A DNA stretch of 64,000 nucleotides, from the NCBI GenBank assembly GCA_046331545.1, contig JAXLQR010000002.1:1922001-1986000 (forward strand), read 5' to 3'. Below the pieces are notes generated by a model. The model was not told where the DNA came from and searched no databases. It was given only the letters and a program-made list of their open reading frames with translations. The stretch is from JADJVL01 sp046331545. GTDB taxonomy: Bacteria > Acidobacteriota > Holophagae > Holophagales > Holophagaceae. The stretch's first letter is position 1, and every line of letters starts with the position of its first letter. Shown here one piece after another: positions 51,506 to 61,279 of this stretch. The position numbers were made by a program, and so were the translations under genes.

Positions 51506-54445
51506 ATGCGACCTTCCGCCCCGCTTCCCCTGGCCGCCCTCGCCCTCGTGGCCCACGCCCAGGCGGGCCGCGCCCAGGCGGGCCGCGCCCAACCCGTGGA
51601 TCCCGCCCTCCTGAACGGCCTGCGCTGGCGGTGCATCGGGCCCTTCCGGGGCGGGCGCACGGTGGCGGTGTGCGGCGTGCCCTCGAAGCCCGGCCTCTTC
51701 TACATGGCGCCCAACAACGGCGGCGTGTGGAAGAGCACGGACTACGGGCACGTCTGGAAGCCCATCTTCGACGGCCAGCCCACGGGTTCGGTGGGCGCCC
51801 TGGCGGTGGCGCCGTCGAACCCCGACGTGATCTACGTGGGCAGCGGCGAGGGCCTGCACCGCCCCGACCTCTCCGTCGGGGACGGCGTCTACAGGTCCAC
51901 GGACGGCGGGAGGACCTGGACGAACCTGGGCCTGCGGGACGCCCAGCAGATCCCCGAGGTGATCGTGGATCCCAGGGACCCGGACCGGGTCTTCGTGGCC
52001 GCGATGGGCCATCCCTACGGGGCGAACGAGGAGCGCGGCGTGTTCCGCAGCCTGGACGGCGGGAAGACCTGGACTCGGGTGCTCTTCAGGGACGCGCGCA
52101 CCGGCGCCGTCGGCCTGGCCTTCCATCCATCCGACCCGCGCATCCTCTACGCCAGCCTCTGGAGCGAGCAGCACGCCCCCTGGGAGAACGGCGTCTTCAG
52201 GGGCGGGCAGAGCGGCCTCTGGAAGAGCGAGGACGGCGGTGACACCTGGCGGCCGCTGACGAAGGGCCTGCCGACGCCGGAGCAGGGCCTGGGCCGCATC
52301 GGCTTCGCGATCGCCCCTTCGGACCCGTCGAGGATCTACGCCCAGGTGGACGCGGGGCAGCTCACCGGCACCTACCGCAGCGACGATGGCGGCGAATCCT
52401 GGGCTCGCGTCAACGACGAGGCCCGTGTTTCGGGCCGCGGCGATGACTTCGCGGAGATCCGCGTGGACCCGAAGGACAAGGACACGGTCTATGCCGCCAA
52501 CACCTCGATGTACAAGTCCACCGACGGCGGCCGGACCTTCACGGCCCTCAAGGGTGCGCCGGGCGGCGACGACTACCACCGCATCTGGATCCACCCTTCC
52601 GACCCGCGGCAGATGATCCTCGGCGTGGACCAGGGCGCGACGATCACGGTGAACGGCGGCGAGACCTGGAGCTCCTGGTACAACCAGCCGACGGCGCAGT
52701 TCTATCACGTCAGCACCGACCACCGCTTCCCCTACTGGGTCTACGGCGGTCAGCAGGAGAGCGGCTCCGCCGCCGTCCGCAGCCGGGGCGACCACGGGGC
52801 CATCTCCTTCCGCGACTGGCAGCCCGTGGGCGCGGAGGAGTACGGCTACGTCGCGCCGGATCCCCTGGACCCGAACATCGTCTATGGCGGCAAGCTGACG
52901 CGCTTCGACTTCCGCACCGGCCAGGCCCAGGACGTCTCGCCGGCGCCCCTGCGCGCCCCCTTCCGCTTCCTGCGCACGGCGCCGGTGATCTTCTCGCCGG
53001 CGGATCCGGGAACGCTCTTCTACGCGGGGAACGTGGTCTTCCGCACCCGGGACGGCGCGAAGACCTGGGAGGTCATCAGCCCGGACCTCAGCCGGGAGGC
53101 CCTGCCCGCCCCGGCCTCGCTGGGGACCTATGCGGATGCGCCCGCCTCGAAGATCCAGCGGCGCGGCGTGGTCTACGCCCTCGCGCCCTCCCGGAAGGAC
53201 CCCGACCGCCTCTGGGCCGGCACCGATGACGGCCTCCTCCACCTCACCACCGACGGCGGGAAGACCTGGAAGGACGTCACGCCGCCGCCGCTCAGTCCCT
53301 GGATGAAGGTGTCCCAGCTCGAGGCCTCGCACTTCGACGAGGGCACCTGCTACGCCGCCATCAACACCTTCCGCCTGGACGACCTGCGGCCCCTGGTCCT
53401 GCGGACGAAGGATGGCGGTCGGACCTGGCAGGCGATCAACGAGGGCCTGCCGGCGAACGCGCCCTCCAACACCGTGCGGGAGGACCCGAAGACCCCGGGC
53501 CTCCTCTTCGCGGGCACCGAGCGCACGGTGCACGTCTCCTTCGACGACGGCGCCCACTGGCAGCCGCTGACCCGCAACCTACCGGCCACCTCCATCCGCG
53601 ACCTCGTGGTCCAGGGCGACGACCTGGTGGTGGGCACCCACGGGCGCTCCTTCTGGATCCTCGACGGGATCGCACCGCTGCGCCAGATGGCGGCGGCCGC
53701 GGCATCCCAGGTCCCCTTCCTGTTCCAGCCCGCGGAAGCGGTGCGGGTGAGGCGGAGCCTCAACCCCGACACGCCCCTGCCGCCGGAGGAGCCCGTGGGG
53801 GAGAATCCCCCGGACGGGGCGCTGATCGACTACGTGTTGCCCGCCGGCTTCACGGGCGCCGTCGAGCTCGAGATCCTCGACGCCTCCGGGACCCTGGTCC
53901 GGCGGGTGCGGAGCGGCGAGGCCGCCGCGCCCCTCGACGAGAGGGCCTTCAACGTGCCGATGCACTGGCTCGCCCGGTCCCGGACCCCTGCGTCCGGCCC
54001 GGGCGCCCACCGCTTCGTGTGGGACCTGCGCCACGCGCCCCCCGCCGCCCTGGAGCGGGAGCCCCCCATCTCGGCGATCAGCGGCCGCACCCCCCTCGAG
54101 CCCGAAGGCGCCCTGGTGCCCCCGGGAACCTACACCGTGCGGCTGAAGGCTGGAGGCCAGGTCCTGACCCGGAGCCTGATCGTGACGATGGATCCCCGGG
54201 TGAAGACTCCCGAGACGGATCTCCGCGCGGCCCACGGCCTGGTCCTGCGCCTCGCAGCGGGCCTGGAGGCGAGCGCCGCCGGGGCGAGGGCGGCAGGTCC
54301 CCGGGCGGGCGACTTCGAGAAGGTCCACCAGACGCTGGCCCGGCTCTACGGCTTCGTCCAGGAATCCGACGCGGCGCCCACCGCCGCCGTGGCGAAGGCC
54401 GCGGAGGAGGCCCTCGCGAGGTTGGGCAAGCTGCAGGCCCCCTGA
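51506..54445 (+). CDS. Secreted BNR/sortilin-like beta-propeller protein
   Basis: A 979-aa secreted protein. After a signal peptide (1-18) come many BNR/Asp-box repeats of the form S-x-D-G-G-x-T-W (STDGGRTWTNL, SLDGGKTWTRV, SEDGGDTWRPL, STDGGRTFTAL, TTDGGKTWKDV, TKDGGRTWQAI), which build two beta-propellers as in VPS10/sortilin and YCF48-like proteins. The C-terminal about 220 residues include an Ig-like segment (GTYTVRLKAGGQVLTRS). Such proteins bind or degrade extracellular material; the activity is unknown. ATG at 51506, with GGAG five bases upstream, 2 nt after the P450 stop. Confidence 0.82.
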   Translation: MRPSAPLPLAALALVAHAQAGRAQAGRAQPVDPALLNGLRWRCIGPFRGGRTVAVCGVPSKPGLFYMAPNNGGVWKSTDYGHVWKPIFDGQPTGSVGALAVAPSNPDVIYVGSGEGLHRPDLSVGDGVYRSTDGGRTWTNLGLRDAQQIPEVIVDPRDPDRVFVAAMGHPYGANEERGVFRSLDGGKTWTRVLFRDARTGAVGLAFHPSDPRILYASLWSEQHAPWENGVFRGGQSGLWKSEDGGDTWRPLTKGLPTPEQGLGRIGFAIAPSDPSRIYAQVDAGQLTGTYRSDDGGESWARVNDEARVSGRGDDFAEIRVDPKDKDTVYAANTSMYKSTDGGRTFTALKGAPGGDDYHRIWIHPSDPRQMILGVDQGATITVNGGETWSSWYNQPTAQFYHVSTDHRFPYWVYGGQQESGSAAVRSRGDHGAISFRDWQPVGAEEYGYVAPDPLDPNIVYGGKLTRFDFRTGQAQDVSPAPLRAPFRFLRTAPVIFSPADPGTLFYAGNVVFRTRDGAKTWEVISPDLSREALPAPASLGTYADAPASKIQRRGVVYALAPSRKDPDRLWAGTDDGLLHLTTDGGKTWKDVTPPPLSPWMKVSQLEASHFDEGTCYAAINTFRLDDLRPLVLRTKDGGRTWQAINEGLPANAPSNTVREDPKTPGLLFAGTERTVHVSFDDGAHWQPLTRNLPATSIRDLVVQGDDLVVGTHGRSFWILDGIAPLRQMAAAAASQVPFLFQPAEAVRVRRSLNPDTPLPPEEPVGENPPDGALIDYVLPAGFTGAVELEILDASGTLVRRVRSGEAAAPLDERAFNVPMHWLARSRTPASGPGAHRFVWDLRHAPPAALEREPPISAISGRTPLEPEGALVPPGTYTVRLKAGGQVLTRSLIVTMDPRVKTPETDLRAAHGLVLRLAAGLEASAAGARAAGPRAGDFEKVHQTLARLYGFVQESDAAPTAAVAKAAEEALARLGKLQAP
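51557..51591 (+). repeat. 15-bp tandem repeat in the signal-peptide region
   Basis: Two full 15-bp units (encoding AQAGR) and a third partial unit at the end of the signal peptide of the BNR-repeat protein. Copy-number change would keep the frame. Confidence 0.7.
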
Positions 54446-54457
54446 CATCATCGAAGG

Positions 54458-55114
54458 ATGCTGCACAAGCTCCTCGCCCCCGTCGTCGCCTGGATGACGG
54501 CCGTGATGGCCGCGCTGGGTCCCACCGGCGTGATGCTGCTCATGGCCATCGAGAGCGCCTGCATCCCGCTGCCCAGCGAGGTGATCATGCCCTTCGCGGG
54601 GTACCTGGCCTTCAAGGGCGAGCTCACCTTCCTCGGCCTGGGGGCCGGGAGCCCCACGGCCCAGATCTGGATCGCGGGCGTCGCCGGCGCCCTGGGCTGC
54701 AACCTGGGCTCGATCCCGCCCTTCGAGATCGGACGCTGGGGCGGCCATGCCGCCGTGCGGAAGTTCGGGAAGTACGTGCTGCTCCACGAAGGCCACCTGG
54801 ACCAGGCGCACCGCTTCTTCGAGCGCTTCGGGCCCTGGGCCGTCTTCATCGGCCGCCTGCTGCCGGTGGTGCGCACCTTCATCGCCCTGCCCGCGGGCCT
54901 CGCCGAGATGGACCGGACGAAGTTCCACGTCTACACCTTCCTCGGCTCCCTGCCTTGGTGCCTCGCGCTCGCGTGGGTGGGCTACAAGCTCGGGGAGAAG
55001 TGGAACACCCTCGGGGCCTGGTTCCACCGCTTCGACCTGGCGATCGGCCTCCTGATCCTCGCCGGCGCCGTGTGGTTCGTGCGCGACCACCTGAAGCACC
55101 GCAGCCGGGGATGA
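54458..55114 (+). CDS. DedA-family membrane protein
   Basis: A 218-aa inner-membrane protein of the DedA/SNARE-associated (VTT) family: ESACIPLPSEVIMPFAGYLA near the start, GCNLGSIPPFEIGRWGG and FIGRLLPVVRTFIALPAGLAEM with the conserved Arg. DedA proteins are thought to flip undecaprenyl phosphate or phospholipids; this specific member is uncharacterised. ATG at 54458, 12 nt after the previous stop. Confidence 0.92.
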   Translation: MLHKLLAPVVAWMTAVMAALGPTGVMLLMAIESACIPLPSEVIMPFAGYLAFKGELTFLGLGAGSPTAQIWIAGVAGALGCNLGSIPPFEIGRWGGHAAVRKFGKYVLLHEGHLDQAHRFFERFGPWAVFIGRLLPVVRTFIALPAGLAEMDRTKFHVYTFLGSLPWCLALAWVGYKLGEKWNTLGAWFHRFDLAIGLLILAGAVWFVRDHLKHRSRG

Positions 55115-55180
55115 ACAGGATCTCCGGCGCAAATTCTGGGTGGCCGGGATGTTAAAGTAGATCCCTTCCCGGAGGCTGCC

Positions 55181-58100
55181 ATGGCCGTCCTGCGATTGCT
55201 GCTCAAGCGCACGGAGGGCTGGTTCCTGGCCGCCCTTTTCGTCCTGGCCTCGGCCTGCGGCGGCGGGGGGGGCGGAGGCGGAGGCAACAACGGCGGCGGG
55301 AATGTCGCCCCGTCCTTCACCACGCAGCCCCAGAGCCTCACGGTCCTCCTGGGCGGGAACGCCAGCTTCGCCGTGGCGGCCTCCGGGACCCCGGCTCCGA
55401 GCCTCCAGTGGCGGAAGAACGGCGCGGCCATCCCGGGCGCCACCGCGGCGACGCTCGCCCTCACGAACGTCCAGACCTCGGATGCGGCGACCTACGACGC
55501 CGTGGCCACCAACGCCGCCGGCAGCGCCACCAGCGCCAGCGCCGTCCTCACGGTGAACCGTCCGCCTTCCCAGCCCATCCTGACGGGACCCGGCTCCGCG
55601 ATCACCAAGCACCAGGTGACCTATGCCCTCGCGTCCACCGACCCGGACGGGGATGCCCTCACCTTCGCCGTGAACCCCGCCAACGCGGACGCCTCCATCA
55701 GCGGCAGCACCCTGACCTACCGGCCCTCCGTGGGCTCGGCCCAGACCGTGACCCTCTCCGTCGTGGCCACCGACAGCAGGGGGGCGGCCTCCCCGGCGGG
55801 GACCGCCCAGGTGGCGGTCGCCCTGAACCGGGCCCCGGTCTTCACCAGCGGGACCACCCTGGCCCAGACCGGTCCCACCGCCGCCTTCCCGGCGGGGTTC
55901 CAGTACCAGGCCACCGCCCCGGATCCCGACGGCGACGCCGTCACCTTCGCCCTCGCCGGCGCCCCGTCCGCGGTCGACAACACGGGCACACCCGTGGCTG
56001 GCGTGGCCGTCGCCGTGAACCCTTCCACGGGCCTCGCCGCCATCACCGGCGCCGTGCCCGCGGGGAAGACATCGGTGACCACCACCTTCACGGTGCGGGC
56101 CACGGACGTGGTGGCCTCCGGCTTCACCGGCGACAGCGCCGACCGCGTCGTTACGGCGACCTACACCCAGTCCTCCGTGGTTCCCCCGACCATCACCGGC
56201 CACCCCCAGGGCCTCACGGTGACCGCCGGGCAGCCCGCGAGCTTCACCGTCGCCGCCACCGGAGACGCCCCGCTGGCCTACCAGTGGCGCAAGAACGGCA
56301 CCCCCATCGGAGGGGCCACCGCCTCGACCTACGCCATCGCCGCCACGGTCGCCGGGGACGCCGGCAGCTACGACGTGGTGGTCAGCAACCCCGGCGGCAG
56401 TGCCACCAGCAATCCCGCCACCCTCACCGTCAATCCCGCGGGGACGCCCCCGACCATCACCACCCACCCCCAGAGCCAGACCACCACCACCGGCCTGCCG
56501 GTGAGCTTCTCGGTGGCGGCCACCGGCACGGCGCCCCTGGCCTACCAGTGGCGGAAGAACAGCGTGGCCATCGGCGGCGCCACCGGCACCACCTACTCCA
56601 TCGCCGCCGCCACGCTGTCGGACGCCGGCACCTACGACGTGGTGGTGAGCAACAGCGCGGGCAGCGCCACCAGCAACCCGGCGACCCTCCAGGTGCTCGC
56701 CGGCGGCGCCGGCCTGAGCATCCTCCTCAACCCCGGCTTCGAGCAGGGCCGGGTCGTCTGGGGGTCCAGCGATCCCACGAACGTCATCGACAACACGGCC
56801 AGCCCGGCCAGCCACACCGGCGCCTGGAAGGCCTGGCTGGGCGGCTACGCCGCCGTGAACACCGACACCCTCTACCAGGACTTCACCATCCCGGCCGCGG
56901 CCACGAGCGCCACCCTCACCTTCTGGATGCGCATCTCCACGGCGGAGCCCGGCCCCGCCGCCAACGACGTGATGACCGTGGAGCTCCGCAATCCCGTCAC
57001 CTCGGCCCTCGTCGCCTCCCTCGCCGCCTACTCCAACCTCGACCAGACCGCCGGGAACTACGTCCAGAAGTCCATCGACCTCACCGCGTACAAGGGGCAG
57101 AACCTCCGCCTCCTCTTCAGCGGCACCACGAACACGGGGAATTCCACGAGCTGGTTCCTCGACGACTTCACCCTCGACGTCACGTCGCCTTCCGGCCTGG
57201 CCCCCGTCATCTCGGGGTTCAGCCCACCCTCGGGCAACGCCGGCACCACCGTTACCGTGAACGGGTCCTCCTTCTACGCCCTCAGTTCCGTGGCCTTCAA
57301 CGGCCAGGCCGCGAGCTTCACGGTGCTGAGCGCCACCCAGCTCACCGCCGTCGTCCCCGGCGGCGCGACCAGCGGCCCGATCAGCGCGACGAACGCCGCC
57401 GGGAGCGGGACCTCGGCCGGCTCCTTCACCGTCAGCTTCCCGGTGCCGACCCTGACCGGGGTCAATCCCGGGGCCGGGCCCGTGGGCACGCCGGTCACCC
57501 TCACCGGGACCAACCTGCTCTCGGCCACCGCGGTGAAGTTCAACGGCACCTCCGCGGCCTTCACCGCGGACAGCGACACCCAGATCAGCACCACGGTCCC
57601 CGCCGGAGCCACCACGGGCACGATCACCGTGCAGACCCCGGGGGGCACCGCGACCTCGCCGTCCCCCTTCACGGTCAACCCTGGGGGGCCAAGCCTCGAC
57701 CTGTCCATCGACAGCCTCTACGTCAACCAGGGCAGCCAGACCTACGCCCGGGGCGTCTCCCTGGTGAAGGGCCGGGCCGGCTTCCTGCGGGTCTTCGTGA
57801 AGGCCAACCAGGCCAACAGCGCCACGCCGCAGGTGCGCGTGCGCATCTACAACGGCGCCACCCTGGTCAACACCTACACCCTCAACGCCCCGGGCGCCTC
57901 GGTGCCCACGGCCCCGAACGAGGGGGCCCTGAGCAGCAGCTGGAACGTGACGCTGCCCGCCTCGGACCTCCAGGCGGGATACAGCATCCTCGCGGACGTG
58001 GACCCCACGAACGCCGTGCCGGAGGCCGACGAGGCGAACAACCAGTACCCCCCGAGCGGCACGCCCATGCCCCTGGGCGCGCTCTCGGTCCAGGCCTTCC

Positions 58101-59317
58101 GGACCACCCTCATCCCGGTCACCCAGAGCGGCCTCACGGGCAACGTGGGCGCGGGCAATCTCGCGTCCTGGACCGACCGCTTCCGCCGGATGTACCCCGT
58201 GGAGGTCGTGGACGCCGCCCTGGGGGCGGGCTACACCACCAGCGCGACGCTGCTCAGCGACGGGACCGGCTGGAGCACGCTCCTGAGCGAGATCGAGTCG
58301 AAGCGCATCGCCGACGGCAACCAGTCCTCCCGGTACTACTACGGCTGCCTCGCCACCTCCTACGCCAGCGGCGTGGCGGGGCTCGGCTACGTGCCCGGCA
58401 GCAGCGGCTCCACCAGCAGCCGCTCCGCCATCGGCTGGGACAAGACCGGCTATTCCGACGGCGGGAACTATCCCGAGGTCTTCGCCCATGAAGTCGGCCA
58501 CAACTTCGGCCGCTCCCACGCCCCCTGCGGCGGGCCCGCCGGCGTGGATCCCGGCTATCCGTACGCCAACGCCGACATCGGCGTCTACGGCTACGACGTC
58601 ACCAACAACGTGCTCAAGGCCCCGGGCAGCTTCAAGGACGTCATGGCCTACTGCTCGCCGGTCTGGGTCAGCGACTACACCTTCAAGGCGATCCTCGCCT
58701 GGCGTCAGTCCGACGCCGTCCACATCGCCCCGCCCGAGGGAGGCGACGGGACACCGGCCGCGGCCCCGCAGCCCCGGGAAGCCCTGCTGGTCTGGGGCCG
58801 CCTCGAGAAGGGCGTCTGGACCCTGGAGCCGGCCTTCCCCGTCACCGCCGAGCCCTCGGCGCCGGAGGGGGGCGACGCGGTCGTGGAGGGCTTTGACGCC
58901 GCCGGGAACCGCCTCTTCAGCCAGGCCTTCGGCCTGGTGGAGGTGGGCGACGGCCAGGGGCTGCCCGGCGAGGGCCACTTCAACCTGGCGATCCCCCTGG
59001 ACGCCGGGACGCGGAGCCGGGTGGCCCGGATCGCCGTGAGCCGCGGCGGCCTGGAGCGCGCCGAGCGCCGCCGCTCGCCCCTGGCCGCCCTCCAGCCCGA
59101 ACGCCCCGTCGCCGCCCGCATCCTGGACGGAGGCACGGACCTGGTCTGGGACGACGGCGCCTATCCCGTGGCCATGGTGCGGGACCCCGCCACCGGCGAG
59201 GTCGTGGCGTTCGCCCGGGGCGGCTTCATGACCCTGCCCAGGCCCCTGGCGGAGCTGGAGGTGGTCCTCTCCGACGGCGTCCAGTCCGTGGTGCGCCGCC
59301 TCGCCCCGGCCCGGTAG
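55181..59317 (+). CDS. Multidomain lipoprotein with Ig-like, IPT/TIG, CARDB domains and zinc metalloprotease
   Basis: A 1378-aa surface lipoprotein. The lipobox LASAC (Cys26) is followed by a Gly/Asn linker. Domains: Ig-like repeat (about 45-125), cadherin-like segments (130-325), two further Ig-like repeats (330-505, nearly identical units ending DVVVSN..GSATSNPATL), a carbohydrate-binding-like beta sandwich (510-665), two IPT/TIG domains (670-835), a CARDB-like domain (840-945), and a zinc protease with HEVGHNFGRSH (about 1104), matching the HExxHxxGxxH metzincin motif. The last 200 residues are an additional beta-rich region. GGAGG lies 6 nt before the ATG. Codons 29-31 include a G8 homopolymer. 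Confidence 0.85.
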   Translation: MAVLRLLLKRTEGWFLAALFVLASACGGGGGGGGGNNGGGNVAPSFTTQPQSLTVLLGGNASFAVAASGTPAPSLQWRKNGAAIPGATAATLALTNVQTSDAATYDAVATNAAGSATSASAVLTVNRPPSQPILTGPGSAITKHQVTYALASTDPDGDALTFAVNPANADASISGSTLTYRPSVGSAQTVTLSVVATDSRGAASPAGTAQVAVALNRAPVFTSGTTLAQTGPTAAFPAGFQYQATAPDPDGDAVTFALAGAPSAVDNTGTPVAGVAVAVNPSTGLAAITGAVPAGKTSVTTTFTVRATDVVASGFTGDSADRVVTATYTQSSVVPPTITGHPQGLTVTAGQPASFTVAATGDAPLAYQWRKNGTPIGGATASTYAIAATVAGDAGSYDVVVSNPGGSATSNPATLTVNPAGTPPTITTHPQSQTTTTGLPVSFSVAATGTAPLAYQWRKNSVAIGGATGTTYSIAAATLSDAGTYDVVVSNSAGSATSNPATLQVLAGGAGLSILLNPGFEQGRVVWGSSDPTNVIDNTASPASHTGAWKAWLGGYAAVNTDTLYQDFTIPAAATSATLTFWMRISTAEPGPAANDVMTVELRNPVTSALVASLAAYSNLDQTAGNYVQKSIDLTAYKGQNLRLLFSGTTNTGNSTSWFLDDFTLDVTSPSGLAPVISGFSPPSGNAGTTVTVNGSSFYALSSVAFNGQAASFTVLSATQLTAVVPGGATSGPISATNAAGSGTSAGSFTVSFPVPTLTGVNPGAGPVGTPVTLTGTNLLSATAVKFNGTSAAFTADSDTQISTTVPAGATTGTITVQTPGGTATSPSPFTVNPGGPSLDLSIDSLYVNQGSQTYARGVSLVKGRAGFLRVFVKANQANSATPQVRVRIYNGATLVNTYTLNAPGASVPTAPNEGALSSSWNVTLPASDLQAGYSILADVDPTNAVPEADEANNQYPPSGTPMPLGALSVQAFRTTLIPVTQSGLTGNVGAGNLASWTDRFRRMYPVEVVDAALGAGYTTSATLLSDGTGWSTLLSEIESKRIADGNQSSRYYYGCLATSYASGVAGLGYVPGSSGSTSSRSAIGWDKTGYSDGGNYPEVFAHEVGHNFGRSHAPCGGPAGVDPGYPYANADIGVYGYDVTNNVLKAPGSFKDVMAYCSPVWVSDYTFKAILAWRQSDAVHIAPPEGGDGTPAAAPQPREALLVWGRLEKGVWTLEPAFPVTAEPSAPEGGDAVVEGFDAAGNRLFSQAFGLVEVGDGQGLPGEGHFNLAIPLDAGTRSRVARIAVSRGGLERAERRRSPLAALQPERPVAARILDGGTDLVWDDGAYPVAMVRDPATGEVVAFARGGFMTLPRPLAELEVVLSDGVQSVVRRLAPAR
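55265..55272 (+). repeat. G8 homopolymer in lipoprotein coding sequence
   Basis: Eight consecutive G just after the lipobox cysteine of the 1378-aa lipoprotein. Slippage here would shift the reading frame and abolish the protein. Confidence 0.8.
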
Positions 59318-59330
59318 CCTCCGGCGTCCG

Positions 59331-60521
59331 CTAACCCCCGACGAAGGTCTGCAGGATCCCGTTGCTGAGCAGCATGCCCCTGGCGGTGAGCCGCCGCCGG
59401 GGGCCCTCGCGGGCGACGAGGCCGCCCCCCTCGAAGCGGTCCAGGGCGCGGGTCCAGGCGTCGAAGAGGGGTGCCAGGTTCCGGTCCGCGGCCTCCCGGC
59501 CGAGGGCCTCCCAGTCCACGCCGGCGTGGAGCCGCAGGCCCAGGAGCGGGATCTCGGCCAGCGCCTCCGCCGCGTCCATCTCCTGGACCTCCGGCTCCCC
59601 CCGCCCTTCGATCCAGGCCGGGATCACCGGACTCTCGGTCCACCGCCAGGCTCCGGCGTGGCTGGCGGCGGAAGGGCCGAGGCCGAGATAGGGCCGGCGC
59701 GTCCAGTAGCGCAGGTTGTGGCGGCTCTCGGCCCCGGGCCGCGCGTAGTTGCTGATCTCGTAGGGCGCCAGGCCCAGGGCCGGGAGGCCGGCCTGCAGGG
59801 CCTCGAAGACGTCGGCGACTTCGTCGTCGCTGGGCAGGCTCAGCCGCCCGCCCTCCACCTCGGCCTTGAGGGGACAGGCCTTGTCCAGGTCCAGGAGGTA
59901 CAGGCTCAGGTGCTCCAGCCCGGTCCCCGCGAGGGTGCGCGCGTCCCCGAGGACGCGGTCCAGGGCCTGCCCCGGGATGCCGACCATGAGGTCCGCGCTG
60001 CGACGCTCGAAGCCCGCCCGCCGGGCCAGGTCCAGGGCCTCCAGCCCCTGCTCGCCCCCGTGGATGCGGCCGAGGCGCGCCAGCAGGGCGTCATCGAGGC
60101 TCTGCACGCCGAAGGAGACGCGGTCCCAGCCCAGGTCCCGGGCGCGGGCGAGCCAGGAACGGTCCACCGTGCCGGGATTGGCCTCCAGGGTGGCCTCGGC
60201 CAGGGGCCCCAGGTCGAAGGCGGCGCGGAGGGCCGACGTCAGGCGGCCGAGTTCCGGCGCGGTCAGCAGCGAGGGCGTCCCCCCGCCCAGGTAGAGCGTG
60301 TCCACGGGCGGCCGGTCCAGCTCCCGGCCCCAGGCCAGGACGTCCGTCACGAGGCGGTCCACGGCGGCCGCCTGCAGCCCCGTGTCCCGGGTGGTGGCGA
60401 AGGAGCAGTAGGTGCAGCGGTCCCGGCAGAAGGGGACGTGCAGGTAGAGTCCGAGCGGGGTCTCCCGGGCCGCCGCGCGCAGGGCCTCCTGGCGCCGCGC
60501 CAGGGCCGCCGGGCCGCTCAA
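59331..60521 (-). CDS. hemW: Radical SAM heme chaperone HemW
   Basis: A 396-aa radical SAM protein. LGLYLHVPFCRDRCTYCSF carries the CX3CX2C cluster and the HemW-specific following Cys/Phe; YLGGGTPSLL binds SAM; RVSFGVQSLDDALLARLGRIH and YEISNYARPG are HemW signatures. It handles heme insertion, not coproporphyrinogen oxidation, by family knowledge. The start is TTG at 60521, overlapping the upstream stop by 4 nt (TTGA); no ATG precedes the conserved region. Confidence 0.92.
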   Translation of the reverse strand: MSGPAALARRQEALRAAARETPLGLYLHVPFCRDRCTYCSFATTRDTGLQAAAVDRLVTDVLAWGRELDRPPVDTLYLGGGTPSLLTAPELGRLTSALRAAFDLGPLAEATLEANPGTVDRSWLARARDLGWDRVSFGVQSLDDALLARLGRIHGGEQGLEALDLARRAGFERRSADLMVGIPGQALDRVLGDARTLAGTGLEHLSLYLLDLDKACPLKAEVEGGRLSLPSDDEVADVFEALQAGLPALGLAPYEISNYARPGAESRHNLRYWTRRPYLGLGPSAASHAGAWRWTESPVIPAWIEGRGEPEVQEMDAAEALAEIPLLGLRLHAGVDWEALGREAADRNLAPLFDAWTRALDRFEGGGLVAREGPRRRLTARGMLLSNGILQTFVGG

Positions 60522-61279
60522 GGGTCCAGCAGGGCCTGGGGAAGGGTGTCCCGCAGGGCCTGCGCCTCCCGCGGAAAGGCCCAGGGCGCCTCCAGGGGCG
60601 AGGCCTTGGCCTCGAGGGCCTGCAGGTGGGCCTTCAGCCGGGCGCTCGTCTCCGGCCGCCAGGCCCGCCCGGGGCCGAGGTGGGACCCCAGGGCGTTCAC
60701 GCGGGCCGAGACCCGCGCGGCCTGGCTCCGGTACAGGAACGTGGCCAGGGTGAACTGGGCGAGGGCGAGGCCCCCGAGCACCGCCACGGCCATCACCACC
60801 GTCGCCGGGCCCCGCCGCAGGCCGCTGCCCACCCACCAGCCCAGGAGCACCGCCAGGGCGAAGGTGGCCACGGGGAGGAGGGGCAGGGCCTTGGTGGTGC
60901 CCCCCCAGAACGCCTCGTCCAGCACGCCGTCGGCTTCGACGGCCATCCGGTCCAGGTTGCGGGAGCGCCGCGCGGACTCGAGCCGCTCCTCGAAGCCCTT
61001 CCACTCCGGGGCCTCGGGCCGGGCCGCGGCGGGGGCGGGGGCGGCGGGGGGAAGGGTGCTTCCCGGGGCCGGGGCCGCGGGCGGGGGGCTCGTGACCGGC
61101 GGGACGTCCAGCGGGACCGCCCCGGGGGGCGGCGGGCTGTTGGTGACGTGCTGCCGACCCTTCGCGTCCTTCCACCGGTAGATCTGCTGGGACTGCGCCA
61201 GGGCCGCCAGGGAGCCCAGGGCGGCGGCGAGCAGCAGGGCGAAGGCGCGAAGCCGGGCCATGGACCTTCCCGGGATCAT
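60518..61279 (-). CDS. DUF4124-domain membrane protein
   Basis: A 253-aa protein. Signal peptide or first helix (about 10-28), then a DUF4124 segment QQIYRWKDAKGRQHVTNSPPPPGA, a Pro/Ala-rich linker and two membrane helices (about 135-155 and 160-180), and a C-terminal helical tail. DUF4124 proteins are periplasmic and of unknown role. The ATG at 61279 overlaps the gmhA stop by 4 nt (ATGA); an in-frame ATG at 61261 with AAGG upstream is nearly as good. Located between gmhA and hemW in one run. Confidence 0.65.
   Translation of the reverse strand: MIPGRSMARLRAFALLLAAALGSLAALAQSQQIYRWKDAKGRQHVTNSPPPPGAVPLDVPPVTSPPPAAPAPGSTLPPAAPAPAAARPEAPEWKGFEERLESARRSRNLDRMAVEADGVLDEAFWGGTTKALPLLPVATFALAVLLGWWVGSGLRRGPATVVMAVAVLGGLALAQFTLATFLYRSQAARVSARVNALGSHLGPGRAWRPETSARLKAHLQALEAKASPLEAPWAFPREAQALRDTLPQALLDP

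Noticed and set aside
51557..51591. Tandem 15-bp units considered as a CRISPR-like or minisatellite array
   Set aside because: Only two and a third units, no spacers, inside a coding sequence; a simple in-frame duplication.
53579..58978. Very long minus-strand open frame (1799 codons) opposite the BNR protein, DedA and lipoprotein genes
   Set aside because: It has no domain-like composition, is Gly/Arg/Ala-rich, and lies opposite three genes with clear family motifs; long antisense frames are expected in GC-saturated DNA.
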